DNA of 64,000 nucleotides from Zea mays (lineage: Eukaryota > Streptophyta > Magnoliopsida > Poales > Poaceae): the NCBI RefSeq assembly GCF_902167145.1, contig NC_050104.1:4092001-4156000 (forward strand). Reading direction: 5' to 3'. Below, one piece after another: positions 20,794 through 31,794 of this stretch (position 1 is the first letter of the stretch; every line of letters begins with the position of its first letter). Position numbers and translations under genes: made by a program. The notes below the pieces were generated by a model that was not told the DNA's origin, did not search any database, and saw only the letters and a program-made list of their open reading frames with translations.

Positions 20794-20880
20794 TTGGATT
20801 GCGGGTTTCCCGAAGCGCCGCGCCCTGTTGGATTGCGGGTTTCCCGAAGAGCCGCGCCCTGTCTATAAAAGGGGGCGGGG
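20794..20880 (+). promoter_or_regulatory. Promoter of the opposite-strand gene in Gypsy-B: 34-bp duplication plus TATA box
   Basis: Two direct copies of a 34-bp unit (20794-20827 and 20828-20861, one mismatch, each starting TTGGATTGCGGGTTTCCCG) sit directly before TATAAAA at 20874-20880. About 40 bp further on is a telo-box-like AAACCCTA (20918-20925), common in leaders of plant housekeeping genes. The ATG follows at 21033. Confidence 0.7.
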
Positions 20881-21032
20881 GTCGGCGGTTTTTGAACTTC
20901 ACTTTCCGCGCTCCGTGAAAACCCTAGCCGCCTTTTTCACCGCCTTGCTGCTCGTCTGCCCGCCGTGCTCTTGTTCGCCGGAGATCTGGCTCGAGTGAAG
21001 CAGACCGCCCGCCGCCGCCGACGGTACATAGC

Positions 21033-24000
21033 GATGCCGACCTCCTCTTCTTCCGCTGCCGCTACGCCGCCGGCCGCCGCCTCACCGTCGGCCGACGCCT
21101 CGTCTGAGGAGACGCTGAGTAGTTTGATGGCGGAGGAGTTGCGCGCCGGCGATTTTGTTGATTTTGGCGTGTCGCGGATGTCGTCGGTCCGCGTGCAAGA
21201 TATGCAGCGGTTGGGTTACTTTGGCGGTGGCGTTGCTTGTGTCCCGGGGACGGAGGAAGTCCCCGAGCCGGAGGGCGAGTTGGTCGTGTTCGAGGCGTTC
21301 TTCGCCGCCGGTCTCCGCCTGCCTGCGCACCGATTTGTTGGCGAAGTCCTGCACAGGTTTAACGTTCAGATACATCAGCTGACACCGAATGCCATAGTGG
21401 CTCTGTCGAAGTATGTCTGGGCGACGACTTCGTACGGCGGATAGCCATCGGTCGAAGTATTATTGTTTGCACTGGCAGAAGAGGATGATTGGGGATGAAG
21501 TTGCTCAGTTTGGGTCCTGCACGTTTACGCCGAAGACCGGCAAGACCACGATGCAGGTAGTCGAGTTGGTTCCTTGCGCCCTCAACAAGTGGGGCAACTG
21601 GAATGAGTTTTGGTTTTTCGTCGCTGAGGGTACCGTCGAAGGCCATGAGGGGCTCCCCGTGTCCGAGATGTGTTCTCATTTTTACTCAGCATACCCGCCC
21701 TTTGAGGTGGTGGAGGAAGATGCGGATGAAGGAGCCCTTCGGTGCGCCGCCGGCCTGAGCAGTGGGCGCGATTTGGTTGAAGAATTTGTTGCGTACGGGG
21801 TATGGCCCTTGGCGCATGGCTGGGCGTTGGGCGAAGTGTGCCCTCGCCAGATGCCTTTCCATGGTGGAAGGGTGGTGTGAAGTCCCGCCTTCGCGCTGAA
21901 CCTGCAAAGCCACGATCCGGCCGCCTTTTGTGCGCGAGGCGGAGGATGGGGCAGTGCGGCTCGTTGGTCGTTACGTGCCGAGGACAGAGGGCCAGCGCAG
22001 CTGGGATATCCGCGGGTCGAATGACCGTTTGAACAGGGTTTTTGAATTGAATCAATTGCCGTATGACGGCTATCCTGGTCAAGACGATGTGGACCGCCGT
22101 GGGAAGAAACCGGTGGTGGAGACTAGAGACGACCCTGCGCCGGCGGCCGCCCCATCCTCTAAAAAGAGGAAATTAGGTACTGCTATGGGAGGACTTGGGG
22201 TTTCCGATGGTTTTGCTAGAGAGTTGATGAGGACATGCGCGACCCCGGGGGGAAGGATGTCTTCGCCCGAGCTCCGGGAGTCTTCGGCTCGGATGCTGAG
22301 GGTTACCGGGGGTTGTTGGCCAAGGAATGTTCCTATCCCCCACGCGGCCGGCGAAGACTTTTTTACATCTCGCATGGTTCGTGAATGGAGAGTTTTTCCT
22401 TACGGCCGGAATATTGCTGTTGTTGTGTCAGCAGTGATGGACAAGGATCGCCAAGGAGCTGCACAAAAGCGCCAGGCGGTTGTCAGGCTCCATGAAGCCA
22501 GGCCGAAGAGGTAGCGGGGGGCTGCGAAGGCTGCGGCCCCCGGCGGAGGCAAGCCGCCGCTGGCGGCGAAGTCGGGCGTCCCTGCATCTAGCAAGGCATC
22601 GGAGGCAGCGGCAGGCGCCGGAGGCTCCAAATCAACGAAGGCTGTGCCGCCGGCCGGCAGGGTGTCGGAGGTCGCGAAGGCGGCCCGAGAGTTGCCGTCG
22701 TCGGGCAAGCGCGTCGCCGACTTCGCCACCGATATTAGTGTGGAGGACTATCTTGGTGGTAAGCCCTTGACTCGTTTTTTTAATTCGTTGAAACGTTGCA
22801 GGGTCGAACGAGGGCCAGCTTGCTATTGTTGCGCCTGCCGCGGCGACCATGGCGGCTGCCGTAGTGCCGAAGGCGAAGGGCGGTGCTCTTAGTGCCGGAG
22901 GCGAGATGTCGGCACTGGCGGCCGTCAGGGATGAGGCGGGCGCTGCGTCCCGCCGGCTGAAGGAGGTGACGGAGGCGCTAAGTCAGGTCCGTTGAGTTAG
23001 ACTCCGTTTTTTTTTCGCGGTCTTACGTGTGTTCTGCAGGTGGCTGACTTCGCCAATCGCACGGCGTCGGGGGCCCTCACGGCAGTTGTGTCTGCCGAAG
23101 TCGAGAGGCTTCGGACGCAACATGTGGACGTCGTCCGTGAAAAATCGGTCGTCGACAGTAAGTGTCGCAAGCTGGCGGACATGGTGGCCGCGCTGGAGGG
23201 GGAGAAGGCTGACCTCCGGCGCCAATTGGCGGGGGAGAGGAGGGAGACCAACGAGGCCCTCGCCAAGGCGCAGGCTGCGCAGGTGGAGGCCAATCTGGTG
23301 CGGGCGGAGGGCAATCTTGCCAGGGAGCGCGCCGAGCAGCTGCAGGAGCGGCTCATCGCCCTGGAGAGCCGCGTGGAGAGGGCCGAGGCCGCGACGCGCG
23401 CGGAGGCCGAGCGGACGCGCAAACAGCTTATGGACTCGTACCATAAGCTGGGCGCGCAGACCGGTGACTTCAAAGTGCCGGACCGAGAGTCCGGACTTCG
23501 CTGCCTGGAGTGGGTACAAGAGGAGCTGCAGGCGCTCCCCACTATCGTGGAGGGGTTCATGTCGTATGCCTCCCTGGTCACCTGCGAGGGGGCGATGAAC
23601 GCGCTCTCCCGCGAAGGGTGCCGGCACTTCGAGGTCTTCGACCAGGCTGATGAAGACTTTGAGCGAGATATCTACAAGGTTGAAGACCCCGTAGTGAAGG
23701 AATCCGCCGGTGCCGTCTACGACCGGATGTGGGGTCCGCACGGTTGCGAGGTGGTCAGGGAGCGGGCCGAGACGGCGAGGGCTCAGGTAACGTTTGGCGT
23801 TTGCTTGGTGTTTGCTGGATGTGGGCTATGTGTGTGTTCGCTGACTTTGTGTGTTGTGTCTTAGGCGGCGCGTGGCGAGAGAGTGGATGACTTCGGGGCG
23901 TTGAACAGCGTGCTGCCTGACCCGGAGCCGACCCCGGCGGAGGCCGTGTCTGGGGCCGCCCTGGAGCCGCCCCCGGAGACCGCAGAAGGCGCACCGGATG

Positions 24001-24686
24001 CCTCCGCATCCGCCGCGGCCGGCGGAGACCTGCCCCCAGAGACCGCCGAAGGCGCGCCTGATGCCCCCGCATCCGCTGCGCCGAGTGCTGAAGATCCTGC
24101 GACGGTGGCGGCGGAGGCGACAGCGGAGGCAACGGCGGAGGCTCCGCAGGTGGCGTAGTGGGTGTAGATAGTTAGGGAATTTTGGATATGTTGCTGAATT
24201 TTGGTTGCTGCGCAGGTTCAAGATTTTGGGCCTGCGCACGCAACCGCCACTACTAAATTTTTGGCGGCTTCGACCGTGGATGGTGGTAATAAATGTGATG
24301 GGTTTGCATCTGAGTTTTCTAATTTTGCTGACTCTGGGAGCTCGGTTGAGTGGACTGAGGAGTCGTCGGTGGAGAACTTGGACTACTTTGCGGCCTTGGA
24401 TGTGGCTGCGGCGGAGGCTTCACCGCACGCCGCGGACACAGAAGATGTGCCTGGTCCAAGCACCGGGCGCCGGCGGCGAAGGGCGGTTGCGAAGCGTAGA
24501 GTTAGTGGGGCGGAGGGAGGTCGGCTTCGTGTAAGCAGGGCTGGCCGGCAGGAACTGTTGTCTTTGCTGGCCGCCGTGAGTACAGGTGAAGGGGAACTGC
24601 GAAGTCTTTTTGCGGGTGAGGAGCTTAGGATAATGTTATTTAATTATAGGGAGATGGGAATTATTCCTAAGGTTGAGCCGATGTAG
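21033..24686 (+). pseudogene. Opposite-strand gene in Gypsy-B (gypsy-type transposon protein, PF04195-like)
   Basis: The ATG at 21033 lies about 155 bp after the TATA box in good context (GCGATGCC). The first exon gives a Ser/Ala-rich start and the conserved AAGLRLPAHRFVGEVLHRF, then breaks frame near 21425; open parts continue at 21413-21880, 21930-22514 (with RLNRVFELNQLPY), 23040-23786 (long coiled coil, then a C-terminal domain around SYHKLGAQ), 23865-24149 (Pro/Ala/Glu repeats) and 24216-24686. Good introns are 23787-23864 and 24150-24215; 22987-23039 and 22759-22801 have GT-AG ends but are short for plants. Homologous part by part to the Gypsy-A gene. The first domain resembles PF04195; its role is unknown. 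Frame breaks suggest this copy no longer makes a full protein. Confidence 0.72.
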
Positions 24687-24860
24687 AGTGTGGTGCCCTC
24701 GCTTGTATATGTGTAAAGGCTTGTAAGATGAGGTTGTATGCCCTCGTTTGTCTATGCCTGCGAAGGCGTTGTGTACTTGGTCTGGTGTGTTTTGTTATGC
24801 TGTGCTGGTGCGCGTATAGTTGGTCTTGGCGCGGACAGTTTGGTGTTGTCGTTTTTGCTT

Positions 24861-25380
24861 TTGTTGTGCTAGTCCGGCTGCACCCTTAGGCGTCTTCTGC
24901 ACGGATAGTCTACGCGGTAGACTTCGGTTTCTTTGCACTTGTTGTGCTAGTCCGGCTGCACCCTTAGGCGACTTTTGCGCGGATAGTCTTCGCGGTAGAC
25001 TTCGGTTTTTTCGCACTTGTTGTGCTGGTCCGGCTGCACCCTTAGGCGACTTCTGCGCGGATAGTCTTCGCGGTAGACTTCGGTTTTTTCTCGCACTTGT
25101 TGTGCTGGTCCGGCTGCACCCTTAGGCGACTTCTGCGCGGATAGTCTTCGCGGTAGACTTCGGTTTTTTCTCGCACTTGTTGTGCTAGTCCGGCTGCACC
25201 CTTAGGCGACTTTTGCGCGGATAGTCTTTGCGGTAGACTTCGGTTTTTTCGCACTTGTTGTGCTGGTCCGGCTGCACCCTTAGGCGACTTCTGCGCGGAT
25301 AGTCTTCGCGATAGACTTCGGTTTTTTCGCACTTGTTGTGCTGGTCCGGCTGCACCCTTAGGCGACTTCTGCGCGGATTT
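24861..25380. repeat. Seven-copy tandem array of 78-80 bp in Gypsy-B
   Basis: The unit starts TTGTTGTGCTRGTCCGGCTG and recurs at 24861, 24939, 25017, 25097, 25177, 25255 and 25333. Copies are about 90-97 percent alike; length changes come from a TC insert in the T-rich part. The array lies between the end of the opposite-strand gene and the end of integrase. Confidence 0.95.
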
Positions 25381-25580
25381 GTCGCACGCGAGGGTGGCTA
25401 GCGCTTAGCCTCGCGGTGACCTCGTATTGGTCGAATGTCGAAGACCGTTGTCGTGGTCTTTTTTCGACGCATGTTTTTGCGGGGGATTTTTCAGACATAT
25501 ATTACATGGCTCCGCCTCGTTAAAAACCTCACCCCCCGGGAGGAAAAGAGTGCGGACCAGAATAAGATTGTTTTTGCGAA

Positions 25581-26069
25581 TTACAAGGGCGAATCAGCCC
25601 TGATGAGGCAAACAAAAAATTTGCGGAGGTTGTCGATGTTCCAGGAGTGCTCCAGGTCTTCGCCGTTTGGCGTTGTGAGCCTGTAAGCGCTGGGGGAAGC
25701 TTTCGTCTTGACTATAAAGGGGCCTTCCCACTTGGGCTCCAGCTTGCCCCTGGACTCTGTCCGAACCGTTCGGACGAGTACGAGGTCTCCTTCGCTAAAT
25801 TCCCTCGGGATGACTGCGTGGTCGCGCCATGCTTTTGTCTGAGCTTGGTATTTGTTTAGGGCCTGCAGAGCGAAGACTCGGTCTCCGTCAATGAGATCCT
25901 TTGAAGTTGGCTCATCCACGTCGGGGACGGCTGACGGAACTGTTCGCGGGGACCCATGTTTTATTTCTTGCGGGGTCATGGCTTCCGATCCGTATAGAAG
26001 GCGGAAAGGATTAAACCCGGTCGCCCTGCACTCAGTCGTGTTTAGTGCCCAGACCGCCTCGGGTATCAA
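25581..26069 (-). pseudogene. Gypsy-B integrase C-terminal part
   Basis: It opens with IPEAVWALNTTECRATGFNP, the region after the integrase core, and contains the GPY/F-type module KWEGPFIVKTKASPSAYRL. The frame is shifted from the rest of integrase at a run of seven T (26085-26091), a probable one-base indel. It ends with a normal stop at 25581. No chromodomain follows, as expected for the Tat branch. Confidence 0.88.
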
Positions 26070-27013
26070 ATCGGTCCATCTGCCTTTTTTTCATCGAGGA
26101 GCATCTTTTTGACAGCTGTGAAGATTTTTCCATTGGCGCGTTCCACAACTCCGTTGGACTGCGGATGATAGACTGAAGCGAAGACAAGCTTGGTGCCAAT
26201 GGAGAAGCAGAAATCCTTGAAGTCTTGGCTGTCAAACTGCTTGCCGTTGTCAACTGTTAGTTCGGACGGTACTCTGAAGCGGCAAACAATGTTCTGCCAA
26301 AAGAACCTTTGGGCAGTTTTTGATGTTATTGTGGAAACAGCCCTTGCCTCGATCCATTTGGTGAAGTACTCGACAGCGACGAAGGCGAACTTAAGGTTCC
26401 CCTGAGCGGTGGGCAGGGGCCCGACAATGTCCAGGCCCCAGCGCTGGAGAGGCCATGTGTGGGCGATCAGCTTTGTATACTGCGAGGGGCTGCCTGACCG
26501 AGGAGAAAATTTCTGGCAGGCTTCGCAGGACCTCGTGACCCGGTTTGCGGCGCAGATCATTGCGGGCCAGTAAAAGCCTTGGCGGATCACCTTAGCAGCT
26601 AGGGCCCTTGGCCCTGCGTGCGAGCCGCACGTGCCACTATGGACTTCGCGTAGGATCTGGATGCCTTCGGTTTCGGTGACGCACTTAAGCATTGGCTGAC
26701 TGACCCCTTTCTTGTAGAGTTGGCCTTCAATCAGTGCGAAGTCTCGGCTTCGATGTCTGAGGCGCTTGGCCTCACTGATGTCGGTTGGATGATAGTACCC
26801 CTGTAGGAACAGGGTTATTGGTGCCTGCCAGTCTTCGGTCATGATAAGGTTGACTATGCGGTGGCCCTCACTGTCATTAGTTATTTGGAGCCCTTCGGGG
26901 CTCCGGACGGATGGCGTGCCGATGACATGAAAGAATACGTCGGAGGGCAAGGACTCGCCCCTAGCAGCGGCCTTGGCCAATGCGTCGGCCTCTTCGTTCT
27001 TGGCCCGATCCAC
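26066..27013 (-). pseudogene. Gypsy-B second RNase H end and integrase
   Basis: The first residues VDRAKNEEADALAKAAARG are the last catalytic segment of the archaeal-type RNase H that begins in the upstream frame. Integrase follows: zinc-binding part with SGTCGSHAG and CEACQKFSPR, then the core with WGLDIVGPLP, TVDNGKQF and NGVVERANG, holding the D, D and E of the catalytic triad. The product inserts the cDNA copy. It is in the same frame as the upstream RT part, separated only by the TAG at 27017-27019. Confidence 0.92.
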
Positions 27014-27016
27014 ATG

Positions 27017-28546
27017 CTACAAGGTGAATCCCTTGAATTGTCTCTCGAGACTTCGGATGGCCACGAGGTACTGCATGAGCGCGGGGTCCTTTGCTGCATA
27101 GTCTTTCTCGACTTGGCCGACAACTACCTTGGAGTCTGTTTTGATGATGCAGGTGGTGACTCCGAGGGCCCTTAGCTTGCGGAGGCCGAGGATGACTGCT
27201 TCGTATTCTGCTATATTATTTGTGCATCTGTCGGATTCCAGATTGAAGCTGAGGCGTGCTGCATATCTGTGCTTGACCCCGGCTGGTGAGGTGATGACTG
27301 CAGCAGTGCCTGCCCCCGCATGGCACCATGCGCCGTCGCAATGGATCGTCCAAACCTTCTCTGCGGACGGGTCTGACTGTGTTGTTGGCCTAGTCCAGTC
27401 GATGACGAAGTCTGCCAGGACTTGTGACTTGATGGCTGTCCTGGGCTCGAAGCTGATGTGGTAGCCGGAGAGTTCGGCCGCCCACTTGGCAATCCTCACC
27501 GATGCCTCCGGGTTTCTGAACAATTCGCCGAGTCCCCTGTCTGAGGTGACTCGGACCTTGAATGCTTCGAAGTAATGGCGCAATTTGCGCGAAGACATGA
27601 CGACTGCGTAGGCAATCTTCTCCAGCTCTGTCATGTTGCACTTGGACGGTGTCAGCACTTCGGAGACATAGTAAACAGGGCACTGCCTGACCACGCCCTC
27701 AACTGTCTGCTCCTGCACTAGTGCCGCGCTGACCGCATGCGGCGAAGCCGCGACGTAGAGCAACAGGGGGGGCGAGGGGTCGGGGCTTGTGAGGACGGCT
27801 AACTCTGTCAGGTACTGTTTTAATGAGGAGAAGGCCGCCGCCTGCTCTGGTCCCCAGGCGAAGTCTTTTGCACCACAGAGTGTTTTGAGGAAGGGGAGAC
27901 TTCGCTCGGCGGACCTGGAGATGAATCTATTGAGAGCGGCCAATTTGCCTGTCAGGCGCTGGACGTCTCTGGCGGACTGCGGAGGTGTCATGCTTATGAT
28001 GGCCTGAATCTTGGTTGGGTTGGCCTCGATGCAGCGGTGTGATACCAGGTAGCCCAATATCTTGCCCTGGCGAACACCGAAGACACACTTTTCCGGGTTA
28101 AGGCGGAGTCGTGTGTCTCGCATGTTCGCGAATGTCTCGGCGAGGTCGGCGAGATGGTCCTCCTTGCTCCTGCTGGCGACGACAATGTCGTCCGCATATG
28201 TGAATATATTTCTGCCAACTTGCCCTTCGAGCACTGTTTTGGTAAGCCTGGAGAAGGTGGACCCAGCGTTCTTGAGTCCCTCCGGCATTCTGATGAAGCA
28301 ATATGTGCCGAAGGGTGTTATAAAGCTGGTGCTAGCCTTGTCTTCCTCTTTCATGTATATCTGGTGGTAACCGGAGAAGCAGTCGAGGAGAGACATGACC
28401 TCGCATCCGGCCACGCTATCGACTATTTTGTCGATCCGCGACAACGGGAAGTTGTCTTTTGGGCAGGCCTTGTTGAGACTGGTGAAGTCGATGCACATGC
28501 GCCACTTCCCGCTTTTTTCTGTACCATTACAACATTGGAGAGCCAC
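27017..28546 (-). pseudogene. Gypsy-B reverse transcriptase, RNase H and archaeal-like RNase H
   Basis: RT active-site box YADDIVVAS lies near residue 115 and the canonical Gypsy RNase H (LLLYVAASPHAVSAALV) near residues 265-390. A second RNase H follows, with CDGAW, NIAEYEA and TDSKVVVGQV supplying the first three catalytic acids and the fourth lying just past the stop at 27017. Two RNase H domains in tandem are known only from the Tat branch of plant Gypsy elements. The frame is shifted relative to the gag-protease frame near 28513-28520, at a run of six T. Confidence 0.93.
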
Positions 28547-30429
28547 GTAGGATAAGCCACGGGCTCGATGAATTTGGCTTCAAGGAGGCGGTGCACCTCC
28601 GCCTTGGCGGCCTCTGTCTTCTCGTCGGACATTTTGCGAAGCCTCTGCTTTTTTGGTCGCACCGAAGGGTCAATTCCCAAGCTGTGCTCAATTATGGATC
28701 GGCTGACTCCGACCAGATCGAGGGCAGACCAGGCGAAGACATCCTTATTCTTGGTTAGGCAGCAGAGGAGTTTCTCCTCTTCATGCGAAGTGAGGTCTTC
28801 GCTGATATTGACTGTCTGTTTGGGCGTGGCCTGATCGAGGGGGACGGTCTTGGTCCCGTCGTTGCTCTGCAGCTGTGCCTTGTCGTGCTGCTTATTGGTT
28901 GGGCTGGCGGGCGCGGGGACCTCGCGCTGTGCCGTGAGGCAGTGCACGTTTCTCTGACCGAGCACGAAGTCCCGCTCTATGTTGCGCGCAGTCTGTTGAT
29001 TGCCGTGGACCGTAATGACGCCTAGCGGACCTGGTATCTTCATACATAGGTACAGTCCGTGAATGGCTACTTCGAACTTATTGATGGAGCCCCGGCCCAT
29101 GATGGCATTGTATGGATATACCATGTCCACGATATCGAAGGTTACTTGCTCACTTCGGGCATTGGGTGCTACACCGAAGGAGAGAGGCAGCTCTATTTTA
29201 CCGACAGGAAAGGTGCCCTTGCCGCCGAAGCCATACAACGGGTTGTCCGAAGGATTGAGCAGGTTGTGGCTTATGCCCATGCGATCCAAGGCGTGGAGGA
29301 AGATGATGTCCGCCTGACTGCCATTGTCAACTAGGACTTTGTGCAGGTCCCAGCCTGCCACGCTGCAATTGATAACCATGGCGTCGCAGTGGGGGGCGCT
29401 GCGTAGGTCGACGTCTCGTGCGTCGAAGGTTATCAGTATGTGGGACCACTTTGTCTGCACGACGGGGCCGGTGACGGTGACGTGGTTGATGATGCGGTAG
29501 TGGTCCCGCTTCTGCCGCTTTGTGTCGAAGTCAGTGCTGGACCCCCCAGTTATCATGTGAATGACTCCGCGATATGGCTGATCGGCGAAGTCTTCCCGCT
29601 TTGGAGCATGGGGGATATTTTGATGTTGTTGGTGTGGTGGTGGGGGTGGGGGAGGTACGATTTGTACTTCCGGATGGTGTTGGTAAGCGTGGTGCGGTGG
29701 ATGCGGGGCGGGGGCGTGGATATATGGTGGAGGGGGTTGCTGGTAAGTGTGCGCGACAACTCTGGGGTTGTCGGCAGGCTGCGCCCGTGCCATCCTGTCT
29801 CTGGTGGCCTTCGTTTTCTGGGCAGTCTTTGGTTTGGTGGGCGCAGTCTTCGCCATGGAAGAGGCAGTAGAATCGGCGCGGCGGCTGCGCTTGCCCCCGA
29901 CCCCTACCGCGAGTACCATTTCCGCGGCCCTGGGGGGATACTCCTGGCGACGAGGGGCGTCAGCAGCGGGATGCTGGTTGGCGATGTTATGCACTTGCTG
30001 TTGATTGCGGCCGTCTCGACCGGAGTCCGGCTGCGGAGTCCTCGTCCACGTGCGGCTGGACTGTGGAGCATCTTTTGGCTTCCTTTGGGACTCAACCTTG
30101 CGCTGGTGTAACTCTTCGGATTTGGCGTACTTTTCAAACAGCTGATATAATTCCTGGAGGTTCTTGGGCGGATCTCTGATGCAGTGGCTGTAAAGGACGC
30201 CGGCGCGAAGGCCACTGATAGCATAGTGGATGGCGATCTGGTCATCGACTGAGGCCAGCTGTGACTTGAGTGTTAAGAATTTGCGGTAATACTCCCGCAG
30301 AGTCTCCTTTTCCAGCTGCTTGCAGAGCAAGAGTTCGGCCAATGCGTCGGTGTCTGGGCGGTACCCTTGGAAGTTGAGCAGGAACTTGTCCCGGAGGCTT
30401 CTCCAGGAATCAATGGACAGCAGAGGCAA
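28423..30429 (-). pseudogene. Gypsy-B gag C-terminal part, protease and start of RT
   Basis: The first 120 residues are the Gypsy gag core (retrotransposon gag family; LREYYRKFLTLKSQL). A basic and Pro/His-rich linker follows, then the protease with VDNGSQADIIF, having DNG in place of the common D-T/S-G as in other Tat elements, and the first part of RT to VAYPTWLSNVVMVQK, where the frame shifts near 28515. Upstream it is cut from the gag start by the TAG at 30439-30441, in the same frame. Confidence 0.9.
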
Positions 30430-30438
30430 CCTGGTGAA

Positions 30439-31269
30439 CTAGGTGAGAGCTGGGCCCTCTAGGGCGATGATGAAGGACTTCGCCATTGTGGCGTCGTCCC
30501 CTCCGGAAGATGCAACAGCGACCTGATAACTCATTATGTATTGTGCCGGGTCGGTGCTGCCGTTGTACTTGGGATAGGTCCCTGCTCGGAAGTTAGTTGG
30601 CCAAGGCGTCACTTGCAGGTGTGGCGCCAGGGGACTTCGCTCGTCGAGATAGTTGACCCCTTGGAATGGCGCGACGTGCTGGAAGGTGTGGTCGCGCTGG
30701 GGGAAACGCGGGTCTTCCGGTTGTGCGCGGTGTTGCAGGGGTGGCCCATGCTGCAGGCCGAGGTGGCCTTCGCGCGTGTCTTCCAGTTGTGCGCGCTGCT
30801 GGAGGGGTGGCCCTTGCTGCAGGCCGAGGTGGCCTTCGCGCTGCATCAGCGCGATCTCCCGCTCGAGGTCTTGGGCCTTCTGCTCTTCGTCCCGTATCAT
30901 TTGTCGCACTTTGGCTAGCGTGGACACGCGCTGGCGCTTGGCCTCCAGTATCTCTTTCTGCCTCTGGAGATTGCGGTTCTTGAGGCGCAGGGCGCGCAGC
31001 TGTAGCTGTTCTTCCGCTGAGACGCCGAGGACCTCACCATCCTCGATGAGGTCCGCGCCCCCCAGTGGGGCGAAGCCTGGGGGTGGCTGCGATTGTCCTT
31101 CAGGGCCGCAGGTGCGAAGAGTGTCGTCTTCGCAGGTGCGGGGAGCGTTGTCTTCAGTGGCCTCTTGGTGGGTGGATTGGGTGAGGGCGAGGGCCTTGCC
31201 CTTTCTTGCAGCAAGCAGTGCTGCCTTCGCAGCCTCGTCAGCCTTCGGGTTAGCTCTCTTGGGTGCCAT
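30439..31269 (-). pseudogene. Gypsy-B gag N-terminal part
   Basis: The start ATG is at 31267-31269 (MAPKRANPKADEAAKAALLA), about 40 bp after the primer site. It contains a charged helical stretch, two direct repeats of a Leu/Gln-rich 24-residue unit (GHLGLQQGPPLQQRAQ and GHLGLQHGPPLQHRAQ), and the start of the gag core. It ends at a TAG (30439-30441) in mid-domain. The downstream part at 28423-30429 is in the same frame. Confidence 0.88.
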
Positions 31270-31293
31270 CGCGGGTGATTTTCTCGTAGCACG

Positions 31294-31309
31294 AACGGTG
31301 GGCGCCAAA
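31294..31309 (-). other. Primer binding site of Gypsy-B
   Basis: Minus-strand TTTGGCGCCCACCG directly follows the LTR end at 31310. Confidence 0.78.
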
Positions 31310-31783
31310 TGTTGGGACTTGCTCTCACTCGCAAGGGGGGTCAACAAGGGTGAACAGTGACGTTAACAGGGTTACGCGCTAGATGGCAATAGCTCTGTTA
31401 ATCTGGCCTCCCACGGGCACTGTGCGGGGGTATTTATAGGTACCTGAGCGCCCAGCGCCTTGTGCTAAGGACGCATGTGCCCTCAGCTATCTAGGTTATC
31501 CCCAGAATATTCCTATAAAGCAGGGTTACAGACTGTAATTACAGGGATGCCTTTACAAATTAGGCCCGTAACACGCGGCGGCCACGCAGGGCCCGTTACA
31601 CTGGGCCGGATCACACGTGGGCCTCTGAGCTGGACGAGGCCGCACTGTGGGATGACGCCATCGCAGGCCTTCGTCTGGTGCCGAGTCGAGCGAAGGGTGT
31701 CCCTGCCCGTTTTGTCTCTGTCAGACCAGCGACTGCAGCGAAGGCCTCGAGCGAAGGGTGGCGTCTTTGCCTTCGCCCCAACA
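31310..31783 (-). repeat. 5' LTR of Gypsy-B (474 bp)
   Basis: Same ends and length as the left copy. The target duplication TATAA follows at 31784-31788. Confidence 0.95.
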
Positions 31784-31794
31784 TATAAGATTTT

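Larger units (their letters stand above)
20189..31783 (-). mobile_element. Gypsy-B: Tat-lineage Ty3/Gypsy LTR retrotransposon, 11.6 kb
   Basis: Two 474-bp LTRs (20189-20662, 31310-31783) differ at nine positions and are flanked by TATAA. On the minus strand: primer site, gag, protease, RT, RNase H, a second RNase H of the archaeal-like type, and integrase. A 7-copy tandem array and an opposite-strand gene with its own promoter fill the remaining 5 kb. RT before integrase is the Gypsy order; the second RNase H places it in the Tat branch. Two stops (30439, 27017) and two frameshifts (near 28515 and 26088) make this copy defective. Confidence 0.95.

Noticed and set aside
22759..22801. An intron in the Gypsy-B opposite-strand gene
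   Set aside because: It has GT and AG ends but is only 43 bp, below the usual plant minimum, so it was not counted as support.
24820..25380. A CRISPR-like array from the regular 78-80 bp repeats
   Set aside because: The whole unit is repeated with no unique spacers, the genome is a plant, and the array lies inside a Gypsy element.
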